A stretch of 64,000 nt of DNA, taken from the NCBI GenBank assembly GCA_028871345.1, contig JAGWNK010000001.1, positions 1 through 64,000 on the forward strand, read 5' to 3'. Of this stretch, positions 8,780-18,076 are shown in pieces. The notes under the pieces were generated by a model, which saw only the letters and a program-made list of their open reading frames with translations, made no database searches and was not told the origin of the DNA. The translations under genes were made by a program, and so were the position numbers. The stretch comes from Alphaproteobacteria bacterium (lineage in GTDB: Bacteria > Pseudomonadota > Alphaproteobacteria > Micropepsales > Micropepsaceae). The stretch's first letter is position 1. Each line of letters opens with the position of its first letter.

Positions 8780-10426
8780 ATGACCGATACCGCTACCGCC
8801 CATGCTGCAGCCCGTCGCGGCACCGATCTTGCGGCCCGCCTGGAGGCTGCCCATCAGGTCATTGACGACCGCTTCGTCACCGCCGCGCGTGACGTCGCCG
8901 CAGCGGATGCCGGGATAGCGTCCCTGATCGCGTCACTCGAACGACTAGTCTCCGCCCTCGACATCGGCGCCGTCAGCCGGACGACCGCCGATCTCCAGTC
9001 AGCCATCGATGCGCTCGCCGCGCTGCCGGCGCGCAACCATCGCCGCCAGCGGCATATCGCGGAGCTGGCGGCCAGGCAGGCGGTGATCTGTGGTCATCTC
9101 AAGGACCTTGCCGGATCCCTGGCCTACATGCGTGCCTTTGCCATGTACATCCGCGTCACCGCGGGCGGCATCGCCGCAGCCGACAAGGAGTTCAGCGTCT
9201 TTGCCGGCGAAATCATGGAGTGCATCGGCCACGGCTGCCGCGAGGTCGCGGCGCTCGAGGCCGGACTGAGCGATCTGCAACGCAGTTTGCGAGCTGCCGA
9301 AAGTGTCACCGAGGCTCTCGCGGAGCGTATCGCCGAACACTTCCCTGCAGTTCCGGATATGTTGCGGGCCAGCGCCACAGTCGTCGACGAACATTACCGG
9401 CGAATCTCCACGGTGGGGTGCGATGCCAAGAAAGTCGCCATCGAGATACGCAGGAGCGTCGGCCAGATTCTGGTTGGACTTCAGATCGGCGACGCGACGC
9501 GTCAGCGGATCGAGCACATCCAGGCCGCCGTGGCGAGGCTCGACCAGAGCACGCTGGCGCCTTCCCAGGCCGCGCATGTTCACGCCCTACTTGCCGCGCA
9601 GATCCAGGATACCGCGGATGATTTCCACCGCGAACTCACCAAAATCGCGCTCAGCATGGAGGCCCTGAACAAGCACGCCCGGGCTCTGTCGGGCTTGCGC
9701 GACGCGGCTTATGGCCGCGACAAAATCGATGACGGCGGCTTTCTCAACCGGTTGGCGCGCCAAGTTGCGAACGCCCAGTCCCTTGTCGGCGAAATCGAGG
9801 CGGCGGACCACACCGCCATCGAAGCCAGGAGAGAGAGCGCGGACACTGCGAAGGCCATGAACAGCGGCGTCAATGCGATCCGCACCATCAAGAAGGAAAC
9901 TCAATACCTGGCCCTCAATGCCAGCCTCAAATCCAAACGGCTTGGCGACGTCGGACAACCGCTGGCGGTGATCGCCCAGGAGCTGCACCTGCACTGTGCC
10001 GATCTCGACGCAGGGGCGGCCGCTGCGATGGCCGCAATCGCCGGATTGGCGGAGTCGGCCACCGCGACGGACGAGGACGATCAGGCCGCCAAAGCGGCAA
10101 CGATGCTCGGAGAAGTGATCGAGCGCATCCGTGAAGCCGGAGACAACACGGAGCGCGAGGTCGCAGACTTCGTACGGATGAGCGACGAAATCCTGCAGCA
10201 GCTGGAACACTCGCAGCGCCACCTGGAATTCAAAACCGAGATCGGGGCGGTACTCCGCGAGTGCGCTGACACGTTTCAGAGCCTCTCGGAAGGTGCCGCA
10301 TGCCGTGGCGGCGATCTCGAGGCCTTCCTCGCCGACTTGTCCGCGCTCTACACGATGGCCAAGGAACGCACGATACACGAACAGTTCTGCGGAACCTTCG
10401 CGAGCGACAGGGAACGAGCGGCCTAG
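8780..10426 (+). CDS. cytoplasmic methyl-accepting chemotaxis-like protein, divergent
   Basis: A 548-residue, almost entirely helical protein with no signal peptide, no membrane segment and no HAMP domain. Around residues 370-410 it carries IRTIKKETQYLALNASLKSK followed by GDVGQPLAVIAQELHLH. This resembles the hairpin tip of chemoreceptor signalling domains (QTNLLALNAAIEAARAGE.GRGFAVVA), but several contact residues differ: NASLKSKRLG replaces NAAIEAARAG. It is therefore a soluble, degenerate receptor or an adaptor-like coiled coil. No che genes are in the window. ATG 8780 is preceded by GGCAGG. Confidence 0.65.
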   Translation: MTDTATAHAAARRGTDLAARLEAAHQVIDDRFVTAARDVAAADAGIASLIASLERLVSALDIGAVSRTTADLQSAIDALAALPARNHRRQRHIAELAARQAVICGHLKDLAGSLAYMRAFAMYIRVTAGGIAAADKEFSVFAGEIMECIGHGCREVAALEAGLSDLQRSLRAAESVTEALAERIAEHFPAVPDMLRASATVVDEHYRRISTVGCDAKKVAIEIRRSVGQILVGLQIGDATRQRIEHIQAAVARLDQSTLAPSQAAHVHALLAAQIQDTADDFHRELTKIALSMEALNKHARALSGLRDAAYGRDKIDDGGFLNRLARQVANAQSLVGEIEAADHTAIEARRESADTAKAMNSGVNAIRTIKKETQYLALNASLKSKRLGDVGQPLAVIAQELHLHCADLDAGAAAAMAAIAGLAESATATDEDDQAAKAATMLGEVIERIREAGDNTEREVADFVRMSDEILQQLEHSQRHLEFKTEIGAVLRECADTFQSLSEGAACRGGDLEAFLADLSALYTMAKERTIHEQFCGTFASDRERAA

Positions 10427-10646
10427 CGCACCGACGCGCGCAGCACCTCGCGCGCCAGGTCGCCGGGCTGGACGATACGTCGACTGACGGCCGATGCCCG
10501 AATCGGAGCGCCCTGCCTTGACATCGAAGGTTTGGCGCGGCCTTCGTGGCGGAGCGCCCAACGAACCGATTCCGGGCCTGATATCATTCCCTCAGTTTCG
10601 ACCCGAGCACCGACCCTGTTTCACAAATTGCTTGTACCCTAGTGAC

Positions 10647-10660
10647 TGTTATCGCTACCA
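10647..10660. promoter_or_regulatory. candidate LacI-family operator upstream of GH3 gene
   Basis: TGTTATCGCTACCA is an imperfect palindrome with the central CG step and the TGxTAxCGxTAxCA layout usual for LacI/GalR-type operators; five of seven symmetric pairs match. It lies 51 bases before the GH3 start. A LacI-family regulator is encoded at 15013-16026, so local control of the glucosidase is plausible. Confidence 0.45.
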
Positions 10661-10710
10661 TATTCAGTCACAGCTGGCACATGCTGCACACAGCAGAACG
10701 GGGCGCCATC

Positions 10711-13116
10711 ATGAAGTGGATTCGCTGCAAGACGACAAGCAAGGCCGTCGCGGCAGTCGCGGCCGGTGTGGTGCTGAGTATCACCGGCCCGGCGGCGGGG
10801 CAGGCGCCGCGGGGCCCCATCCACCATCCCGCCAAGGCGAGCACGGTGAGTGCGCCGCTCTACAGAAATCCAGCCGCACCGATCGACGCGCGCGCGACCG
10901 ATCTGCTCAAGCGCATGACGATGGAAGAGAAGGTCAATCAGCTGCTCTGCGTGTGGGACCTGAAGGTCCGTCTGTTCGACGCCGATTACCGATTCGATCC
11001 CGCCAAGGCCTCGGCGGCCTTCCCCGACGGCTTCGGCGAATTTGCACGGCCGTCCGATCTCAAAGGCGAAGGAGTCGCACTTGGCCGAAGCGCGCGCGAC
11101 ACCGCAATATTGGTAAACGCCATCCAGCATTGGGCCATCGAACACACGCGGCTTGGCATTCCGGTCCTCTTCCACGAGGAAGGCCTACACGGCTACGTCG
11201 CACCCGATGCCACCAGTTTTCCGCAAGCGATCGCGGAGGCCTCTACTTGGAATCCGGACCTCATCACCCAGATCGATTCCGTCGCAGCGCGCGAGATGGC
11301 CGCGCGCGGCGTGTCGCAGGTCCTCGCGCCGGTCGTCGACGTCGTACGGGACCCGCGGTGGGGCCGTACGGAAGAGACGTTTGGAGAAGATCCGTATCTT
11401 GTCAGTGAATTGAGCGTCGCGGCCATCCGCGGCTTTCAGGGCGATCAGTTGCCGCTGGCTCCCGGCAAGGTACTCGCGACTCTCAAACACTTCACGGGCC
11501 ACGGCTGGCCGGAGAACGGGATCAATGTGGGCCCGGCGAACATCGGCGAACGCACGTTGCGCGAGGTCTTCTTTCCGCCCTTCGAGGAAGCAGTGCGGCG
11601 CACGAAGGTGCGAAACCTCATGGCATCATACAACGAGATCGATGGCGTGCCGTCGCACGAGAATTACTGGCTATTGCACGATGTGCTGCGCGGTGAATGG
11701 GGCTTCCAGGGTGCCGTCGTCAGCGACTATGACGGGATCGAGCAGCTTGCCGATCTGCATCACGTCGCCGCGAATTACGGCGATGCCGCTGTCGCCGCCA
11801 TGCACGCAGGAGTCGATGAGGACCTGCCCGATGGCGCCGCGTACAGGAATCTCGCGACACTCGTGCGTTCGGGCCGCGTGCCGCGCAAGGCTGTCGACGA
11901 TGCGCTGCGGCGCGTGTTGATGATGAAATTCGAAGCAGGCCTGTTCGAACATCCCTTTGTGGACCCCGAGCGGGCGGACGTCATCACGGACAATGCCGAA
12001 GCTGTAGCCCTGGCGGCAAACGCCGCCCGACAGGCCATGGTGCTCCTGAAAAACGACGGGACCCTGCCCTTCGAGTCCGCGAAGCTGAAAACACTCGCGG
12101 TCATTGGTCCCGACGCCGCCGAGGCGCATCTCGGAGGCTATTCGGGTCAGCCGCGCCACACCGTAAGCATCCTGAAGGGACTCCAAGCCAGGCTCGCAGG
12201 CAAGGTGAATGTCGTTTACGCCAAAGGCGTCGAGATCACGACCGATTCCGTATGGGCGGCCGACGAGGCCAAGCTCGGCGATCCGCGGGACAACGCCCGC
12301 CGCATCGCCGAGGCCGTCAAGATAGCGCAAAGCGCCGACGCGATCGTCCTCGTGCTCGGCGGCAACGAAAAGACCAGCCGCGAGGCCTGGTCGGCGGACC
12401 ACCTGGGCGATCGGGATAGCCTTCAGTTGCTGGGCCAGCAGGACGATCTGGCAAACGCGATCTTCGCGCTCGGCAAGCCGGTGGTGGTCATCCTGCAAAA
12501 CGGACGCCCCCTTGCGGTGGACAACGTCGCCGCCAAGGCAAATGCGCTGATCGAAGGCTGGTACCTCGGACAGGAGGGTGGAACCGCCGTCGCCGACGTG
12601 CTGTTTGGCGATACCAATCCTGGCGGCAAGCTGCCGATCACCATTCCGCGGTCCGTGGGGCAGCTCCCGCAGTTCTACGACTACAAGCCGAGCGCACGGC
12701 GCGGCTACCTGTTCGGCGAAGTGTCCCCGCTCTATCCGTTCGGTTGGGGGCTCAGCTACACCACGTTCACGATGAGCGCCCCGCAGCTTTCCACGGCCGC
12801 CATCTCTGCGAACGGCTCGGTCGCCGTCAACGTCGCTGTGACGAATACCGGCCCACGGGCCGGCGACGAGGTGGTGCAGCTTTACGTCCACCAACGTGTC
12901 GGCTCCACCACCACGCCGCTCAAGCAGCTCAGGGGCTTCAGGCGCGTTACCCTGTCGCCAGGTGAGACCAGGACGGTCACTTTCATTCTTACGCCGCGCG
13001 ATCTTTCCCTTTGGAACCTCGCCATGAAACGTGTGGTCGAGCCCGGTGATTTCGACATCATGGTCGGCCCGAACTCCGTCGACCTTAAGAAGACGACACT
13101 GACGGTCGTCAAGTGA
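10711..13116 (+). CDS. glycoside hydrolase family 3 beta-glucosidase/beta-xylosidase, exported
   Basis: 801 residues with an N-terminal signal (MKWIRCK then a hydrophobic stretch to about residue 30). The GH3 N domain includes MTMEEKVNQLLCVWD, TEETFGEDPYL, KHFTGHG and the nucleophile in VVSDYDGI (Asp339). The C domain has GGNEKTSREAW...GDRDSLQL and GGKLPITIPRSVGQLPQFYDY, and ends in a fibronectin-III-like domain (QLYVHQRVGS, LRGFRRVTLSPGE). This is the BglX-type architecture acting on beta-linked gluco- or xylo-oligosaccharides in the periplasm. Start chosen at 10711 because the signal peptide begins there. A candidate LacI-type operator precedes it. Confidence 0.92.
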   Translation: MKWIRCKTTSKAVAAVAAGVVLSITGPAAGQAPRGPIHHPAKASTVSAPLYRNPAAPIDARATDLLKRMTMEEKVNQLLCVWDLKVRLFDADYRFDPAKASAAFPDGFGEFARPSDLKGEGVALGRSARDTAILVNAIQHWAIEHTRLGIPVLFHEEGLHGYVAPDATSFPQAIAEASTWNPDLITQIDSVAAREMAARGVSQVLAPVVDVVRDPRWGRTEETFGEDPYLVSELSVAAIRGFQGDQLPLAPGKVLATLKHFTGHGWPENGINVGPANIGERTLREVFFPPFEEAVRRTKVRNLMASYNEIDGVPSHENYWLLHDVLRGEWGFQGAVVSDYDGIEQLADLHHVAANYGDAAVAAMHAGVDEDLPDGAAYRNLATLVRSGRVPRKAVDDALRRVLMMKFEAGLFEHPFVDPERADVITDNAEAVALAANAARQAMVLLKNDGTLPFESAKLKTLAVIGPDAAEAHLGGYSGQPRHTVSILKGLQARLAGKVNVVYAKGVEITTDSVWAADEAKLGDPRDNARRIAEAVKIAQSADAIVLVLGGNEKTSREAWSADHLGDRDSLQLLGQQDDLANAIFALGKPVVVILQNGRPLAVDNVAAKANALIEGWYLGQEGGTAVADVLFGDTNPGGKLPITIPRSVGQLPQFYDYKPSARRGYLFGEVSPLYPFGWGLSYTTFTMSAPQLSTAAISANGSVAVNVAVTNTGPRAGDEVVQLYVHQRVGSTTTPLKQLRGFRRVTLSPGETRTVTFILTPRDLSLWNLAMKRVVEPGDFDIMVGPNSVDLKKTTLTVVK

Positions 13117-13245
13117 TGGAAAGGACCGGTCACGCCAAGGTCATCGTCACTTCGCCCGGGTCGATTTCGTCGCTTTGAAGGTCGTGTCGGAACGAGGATA
13201 CCTGGCAATACCTCTATTGCGGACGCTATGGAGTCCGCATGCCGT

Positions 13246-14721
13246 TCAATTGGCGGTCAGGCATCGCGTCAAGTCGTCATAGGCCGATCCGAGTGCGGCG
13301 ACGAAAGGGGCGGCACTGGCGAGTTCGGAATCGAAGACGTTCCTGAGCTCGAGAAAGCGCGGCAGGTCGTCGATGGCTCGTCCCGTGCACGCCCCGCCGA
13401 TGCCGGCCAGTATCCGGCCCAGAGGATCGTCGAGCGCCCTTCCCTCCTTCGCTTCGCGAGCGACAAACCGCATCCAGGCCGCGACCGGGACGACCAAGCG
13501 CGCGATCGGCCGTCCGCCTTGGATCGCATCCTTGATCGTTCCCAGTATACGATGCGGTAACTTCTGCGATCCGTCCGAGGCGATCTGATATAGCAGGTGC
13601 GTCAGTGCAGGATTGCGGAAGCGCGCCACGATCACCCCGATATAGGCGTCCAGGTCCAGCCCCACTGCGGGTGCCAACGAGGGCGCAACGTCTTCGCGCA
13701 TCAACCGTATGACGAAGTGTGATAGAGCGACATCCCCCATCGCCTCCAGAACAGATGTGTAGCCCGACAGCAACCCGATATAAGCAAGCGTGGAATGCGC
13801 GCCGTTCAGCAGGCGAAGCTTGGCTTTTTCGAATGCACCGACGTCCTTCGTCAAGTTGACACCGACGGATGCCAGATCAGGCTGTTCTGGTCCGAGTATG
13901 TCTTCGACGACCCACTGCTGATATTGCTCGCGCTGGACAGGCGCCGCGTCATACAACCCTGTCGCGGCGGTTACCTTCGCCCTCAGCGCATCGTCCGCGG
14001 CGGGCGTGATGCTGTCGACCATCGTGCAGGGAAACCGCGCCTCATCCTCGATCCAGGCAGCCAGGTCCTTCTGGCCGCTCGATCTGACGAAGGACAGAAG
14101 GGCCTTCTTCAGTTTCTCGCCGTTGGACGCCATGTTATCGCAAGACACGGCGGCAAATGGTGGGACACGCAGCGCCTTGCGCCGCGCCAAACCTTCGGCA
14201 AGCCACCCGACGGCGCTGCGTGGCACCGCGGGACGCCGGATATCATGAGCAATGTCAGGGTGTGCAAGATCCAGGGCACCGGAGCCATCCAGGCAATACG
14301 CCTTCTCGGTCACCGTCATCGTGACGAGTTTCACCTCAGGCCGAACCAGTCGCGCGAAGATGGCGTCCGGCTGTCGCATCGCCGTCAGGCACTCCTTGAG
14401 AGCCCCCACGACGCGGTATCGCATGTCCCGGCCCAGTTGAGTAACAACATAGAGGCAATCCTGCGGCTCGAGCGCCGTCGCGAAACGCTCTGATTTCAGT
14501 TCGACGCCGCAGATTGCCCAGCGCGGGTCGCTGGCCAGCATGGAATCGAGATAGCAGGCCTGATGGCCGCGATGAAAGGCTCCCGGCCCGAAATGGACGA
14601 CACCGATCCGCACTTTGCTGCGATCGTAATCGGGAACAACGACGTCTCGTGCCAGGCGGAACAGATTCTTTTCCGACAAGCGCTGGACCGCAGGTCCTGG
14701 ATGCTCCGATAGGTCGTTCAT
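13246..14721 (-). CDS. mannitol dehydrogenase-family oxidoreductase
   Basis: About 491 residues (ATG 14721; an in-frame ATG at 14754 is an alternative). The Rossmann part has VVHFGPGAFHRGHQACYLD, the NAD-binding signature of polyol-specific long-chain dehydrogenases. The catalytic region KLRLLNGAHSTLAYIGLLSG near residues 300-320 supplies the Lys, Asn and His of the family's K-x4-N-x2-H motif. Members oxidise mannitol to fructose or reduce fructuronate/tagaturonate (UxuB/UxaB). With a beta-glycosidase, a LacI regulator and a keto-deoxy acid aldolase nearby, a hexuronate role is possible but not shown. Confidence 0.88.
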   Translation of the reverse strand: MNDLSEHPGPAVQRLSEKNLFRLARDVVVPDYDRSKVRIGVVHFGPGAFHRGHQACYLDSMLASDPRWAICGVELKSERFATALEPQDCLYVVTQLGRDMRYRVVGALKECLTAMRQPDAIFARLVRPEVKLVTMTVTEKAYCLDGSGALDLAHPDIAHDIRRPAVPRSAVGWLAEGLARRKALRVPPFAAVSCDNMASNGEKLKKALLSFVRSSGQKDLAAWIEDEARFPCTMVDSITPAADDALRAKVTAATGLYDAAPVQREQYQQWVVEDILGPEQPDLASVGVNLTKDVGAFEKAKLRLLNGAHSTLAYIGLLSGYTSVLEAMGDVALSHFVIRLMREDVAPSLAPAVGLDLDAYIGVIVARFRNPALTHLLYQIASDGSQKLPHRILGTIKDAIQGGRPIARLVVPVAAWMRFVAREAKEGRALDDPLGRILAGIGGACTGRAIDDLPRFLELRNVFDSELASAAPFVAALGSAYDDLTRCLTAN

Positions 14722-15012
14722 TACTGCCAACAGAATTTGATGATCCTTATACATACAACGTGATGCGCCGAAAGCCGAAGCGGTCTGCGACAAGAATCAG
14801 CTCGCGGCCCTGATTGCCTTCACCGTTGGAAATTGGCCTGGCACCAAGTCGCCGTTGGTTCCGTTCCTCACGGATGGCGTCGCTGCCAACCGTGGTGCCG
14901 GCGTCGTAATCGGGAACGCGAGGCGCACGCCGCGGCCGGTCCGGGATGGCCGCAGGCTTGCGTCAAGGCGCAGGATGCGAATACTGCAATCGGATCAGCG
15001 GGTAGGCATTGG

Positions 15013-16026
15013 ATGCCGACAATCAAGGATGTCGCAAGACGGGCCGGCGTCGGACTTGGCACCGCATCCCGCGTGATCGCGGGGAACGGACCGGTGTCTG
15101 AACAGGCGGCCGAGCGCGTGCGGAAGGCCGTTGCCGAGCTGAAATTCCGTCCCTCGCATGCGGCTCGTGTCCTGCAAAAGGGTCAGTCTAACACCATCGG
15201 CGTGTTCGTGCCGCTGATCCAGGGTTCGTTTTACACGCCCATTCTGCACGCGATCTACACGGCGCTGCGGGCGGTCGATCGGCAGATGGTGGTGGACTTC
15301 GGTCAGACCCTGGAAAGCGAACGCCAGGACGCCTTGGATGGCGTGGAGTTCCTGACCGACCGTGGCTGCGACGGCCTCATCATGATGGGCACGGCGCTGC
15401 GACCCAAAGATATCGAGAAGATGATGAGCGTCCAGCCGCGGCTGGTGTTGCTCAATAGGACCGTGCCCGACTTTCGCGATCGCTGCTTCAATCCCAACCA
15501 CAAGGCGGCAGGAGCCGCGGCGGCCAAAGCGCTATACGAGGCCGGCCACCGGCATCTGGGCGTGATCGAAGGCCCGGAGACTTCAAACGACAATATTTTC
15601 CGCCTGCGCGGATTCTATGAGGAGCTTTCCGCGCACGGAATCGATGTCGCCGGGCTGCCGCGGGCGCAGGGGGATTTCTCGCCCGAGAGTGGCGCCGTCG
15701 CGGCCCAGGCACTGATCGCCGCCACGCCGAAGTTCAGCGCCTTGTTCTGCGCCAACGACGAAATGGCGCTCGGTGCGCTTTCGCATCTTCGCGCGATCGG
15801 AGTCGCGATTCCGGATGAGATTTCCGTGATGGGATATGACGGCATCGATCTATCGGCCTTCACCGTTCCCCCATTGACCACGGTGATGATTCCGTGGCGC
15901 GACATCGTCACCAATGCGCTCCATCATCTTCTCAATCTCTGCTACGACATGAATATGCCCGTACAACGCGACCTGCCCGCCAAAATTCTCTGGCGCCGTT
16001 CCGTGGCAAGGCTGGCCGCCAGTTGA
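15013..16026 (+). CDS. LacI-family transcriptional regulator
   Basis: 337 residues. The helix-turn-helix starts at once (MPTIKDVARRAGVGLGTASR), followed by the hinge helix (SHAARVLQKG) and a periplasmic-binding-protein-like sensor domain (IGVFVPLIQGSFYTPIL, FCANDEMALGALSHLRAIG, PDEISVMGYDGID, PPLTTVMIPW). The sensor binds a sugar or sugar acid and controls nearby catabolic genes. ATG 15013 is chosen because LacI proteins begin with the HTH. It is divergent from the mannitol dehydrogenase-family gene across 291 bases; that gap contains ACCAA-7-TTGGT (14843-14859) but no textbook LacI site. Confidence 0.92.
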   Translation: MPTIKDVARRAGVGLGTASRVIAGNGPVSEQAAERVRKAVAELKFRPSHAARVLQKGQSNTIGVFVPLIQGSFYTPILHAIYTALRAVDRQMVVDFGQTLESERQDALDGVEFLTDRGCDGLIMMGTALRPKDIEKMMSVQPRLVLLNRTVPDFRDRCFNPNHKAAGAAAAKALYEAGHRHLGVIEGPETSNDNIFRLRGFYEELSAHGIDVAGLPRAQGDFSPESGAVAAQALIAATPKFSALFCANDEMALGALSHLRAIGVAIPDEISVMGYDGIDLSAFTVPPLTTVMIPWRDIVTNALHHLLNLCYDMNMPVQRDLPAKILWRRSVARLAAS

Positions 16027-16042
16027 TCCGTCGCGACCGCGC

Positions 16043-16249
16043 TCAAATTGTCGACCGAATGGCGCACCATCTGCTGGCGATCTGCACGCCGGCCTTCGGA
16101 TAGCTCAGCCAGCCGTTATCGATGTCGTAGTCCGCATCGCCGCGCAGGGCGATGACCTGCGCATTGCGCTCCTTATGGTCCTGTAAGAAGGCGCTGTACG
16201 AATTGTGCGGATTGGTCAGGACTTCACGCGCAAGCCTGCTTGGCCCTCC
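16043..16249 (-). pseudogene. C-terminal fragment of an unrecognised protein
   Basis: An open stretch of 68 codons with no start, bounded upstream by an in-frame TGA at 16250-16252 and ending TGA at 16043. It reads LTNPHNSYSAFLQDHKERNA, then VIALRGDADYDIDNGWLSYP. The composition is that of a real protein tail rather than a shadow. No other frame here is convincing. It lies directly downstream of the truncated TonB receptor and adds to the signs of gene decay at 16-17.7 kb. Confidence 0.4.
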
Positions 16250-16336
16250 TCAACGCGACCTTCGTCGACATCAGGAACGACGCGCGAGGTTTCGTGCTCG
16301 AAAGGGCCGTACCCGGCGTCCGAAACGCTCACTCCG

Positions 16337-17638
16337 CTACAAGGCCTTCGAAAATCCGATGAAGAATCCCCGCCTGGGACCGAACTGCGGGGCACCGACC
16401 CCCACGCCCGTGCCATTGCGGATTTCGTACTTGGTACCGAACACGTTGATGACATCAAACCGCGCCGTGTAGCCGTCGCTGCCCGCGATGGAGAAAGCCT
16501 GGGTGACGCCCAGATTGGTCTGCAGATAGGCCGGCAGGTGCCCGCCATTCGGCGTGACGCCGTCTTCCCTCAGGCCGGTCCCGAAGAGCATGTCGGCGCT
16601 GAATGTCGTGTCTTTCCACTTGTAGGACGCGCCGGCCGACGCCGTGACGATCTGCTGGTGATCGAGCGGAATATAGTGCGTTGCGATGTATGCCAGATCA
16701 TTCGGGTTGAACTGGAACTGGCTCGATACGATGTCGCGGCCGTCGGCACGCTCGTACGCCGCGTTGAGATAGGCGGAAAAGCCGGCGACATTGTATGTGC
16801 TGGTAAATTCGATGCCGTACTGCCTTCCGGTCCGGTAGTTGAACGGCGTTAGGATGATCGGCGCGCCGAACTGCCCCTCATCGATGAGGTCGTGCGAGGC
16901 GTTGAAGAAACTGTCGAGACCGACGCTCAAAGCTTCCGACACTTGCTGGCTGACACCGAGATCGTAATAGTCGGCGCGTTCGGCCTTCGGCGTGGTGTCC
17001 GTGTGATCGGCTGCGGTCGTAGTGTTGTCGAACAGGGCGATGTCGGTCGTGGCGACGTTCTCGATGGGCGGCGGCGAGAAATAGCGCGCATAGCCGCCGT
17101 GGACGGTGGTGGTGTCGGTGGGCTTCCAGACCACGTTGGCGCGCGGGCTGAGCTGGTCTTCCGCGTCGAAGGCCCTGAACTGGTCGTAGCGCAGGCCGTA
17201 ATTGATGGTGACCGTCGTCAGTATCCGCCATTCGTCCTGGATGTAGAGACTGTAACTCCAGGCGTGCTTGGTGCCGTTGTCGATGATCGTTACCGGCACG
17301 TCGGAGGCCTGGCACGTGTTGGCAGGGGCGATGCAGAGGGGATTTTGGTTCGCACTTGTCGCCGATCCTGGCGCTGTCGGCAATACCAGCGACGAAGTAT
17401 TGTTCACGATGTCGTCCGCTTGAAAAAGGACGCCGCCGCGCAGGGTGTGTCTGTCGCCGAGGTGATAGGCGCCTTCGGCCTGCACGCCGTAGGCTTCGTC
17501 GCGCTTGTAGGCGGTCTGGTCGATCCCGCTGAACAGCAGGTCGCCCGCATTGGCGCCCGGCGTGTAATAGAGGCTCGAATAGCGCCCGAAGACCGACACC
17601 TGGAGGCGGTGCTTGCCACCTTGACCGAACCTGGCGAA
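16337..17638 (-). pseudogene. TonB-dependent receptor, 5'-truncated (barrel half only)
   Basis: About 430 codons encode the C-terminal two thirds of a TonB-dependent outer-membrane receptor: GKHRLQVSVFGRYSS, WSYSLYIQDEWRI, INYGLRYDQFRAF, LSPRANVVWKPTDTTTVHGG, NVFGTKYEIRNG and the terminal aromatic-strand region RRGFFIGFSKAL. The signal peptide, TonB box and plug domain are missing. The open frame continues to an in-frame TGA near 17800, but above about 17640 the opposite strand encodes a rhodanese-type protein, so the homology appears to end there. A GTG at 17599 is the first in-frame start but would give a plug-less barrel. Likely non-functional. Confidence 0.75.
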
Positions 17639-17683
17639 TTCGGAGTCGCAATCGTTGCGCTGGCCCTTGTTCTGTAACTGGCC

Positions 17684-18073
17684 GTGCGCTGGATAGAGCG
17701 GCAGATATTCATTCGGCGCTTGCGCATGGACCGCATCTCGGTCGACGAACTGGTCTCCATGATCGACGGCGGCGCAACCCCTGTGACCCTCGATGTTCGC
17801 TCAGGGGAAGCGCGCCTGCGGGACGGCATCATCCCCGGTGTCATCGGCGCGCACCCTGAGGACCTCGAGGGCGTCTTGGCGCTCCTTGCGCACGGCGCGG
17901 AAGTCGTCGTTTATTGCGCCTGCCCGAACGAGGCCTCCGCGGCCACCGCGGCCCGCCACCTCCGCCGTGCCGGCTTTCGCAAGATCCGCCCGCTGCTCGG
18001 CGGAATCGACGCCTGGACGAAGGCGGGGCTGCCCATCCAATTTGCCCGGCCTGACCCCGCCAACCGACCTTGA
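17684..18073 (+). CDS. rhodanese-like protein, probable 3' remnant of a DedA-rhodanese fusion
   Basis: From GTG 17684 (or ATG 17726) this encodes 115-129 residues with a rhodanese domain: ISVDELVSMIDGGATPVTLD, the active-site loop YCACPNEAS with its Cys, and LLGGIDAWTKAGLPI. Upstream in the same frame lies GVAIVALALVL, then a TAA codon, then LAVRWIERQIFIRRLRM. That is the last membrane helix and linker seen in DedA proteins carrying a C-terminal rhodanese. The DedA part is missing and the helix is broken by the stop. Expression as a stand-alone sulfurtransferase domain is possible; no strong ribosome site is visible. Confidence 0.6.
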   Translation: MRWIERQIFIRRLRMDRISVDELVSMIDGGATPVTLDVRSGEARLRDGIIPGVIGAHPEDLEGVLALLAHGAEVVVYCACPNEASAATAARHLRRAGFRKIRPLLGGIDAWTKAGLPIQFARPDPANRP

Positions 18074-18076
18074 TGC

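Noticed and set aside
10427-10560. Minus-strand tail reading VSRRIVQPGDLAREVLRASVR
   Set aside because: Looks protein-like, but only about 33-50 codons, no start site and no recognisable family; kept as chance.
14843-14859. ACCAA-N7-TTGGT as an operator for the LacI regulator
   Set aside because: Arms are short and lack the central CG of LacI-type sites; spacing is unusual. Noted only as weak.
17639-17800. Extension of the TonB receptor frame upstream of 17640 (YLPLYPAHGQLQNKGQRNDC)
   Set aside because: The frame is open, but the opposite strand carries a DedA-type helix and rhodanese domain with recognisable motifs, so this stretch is read as their shadow.
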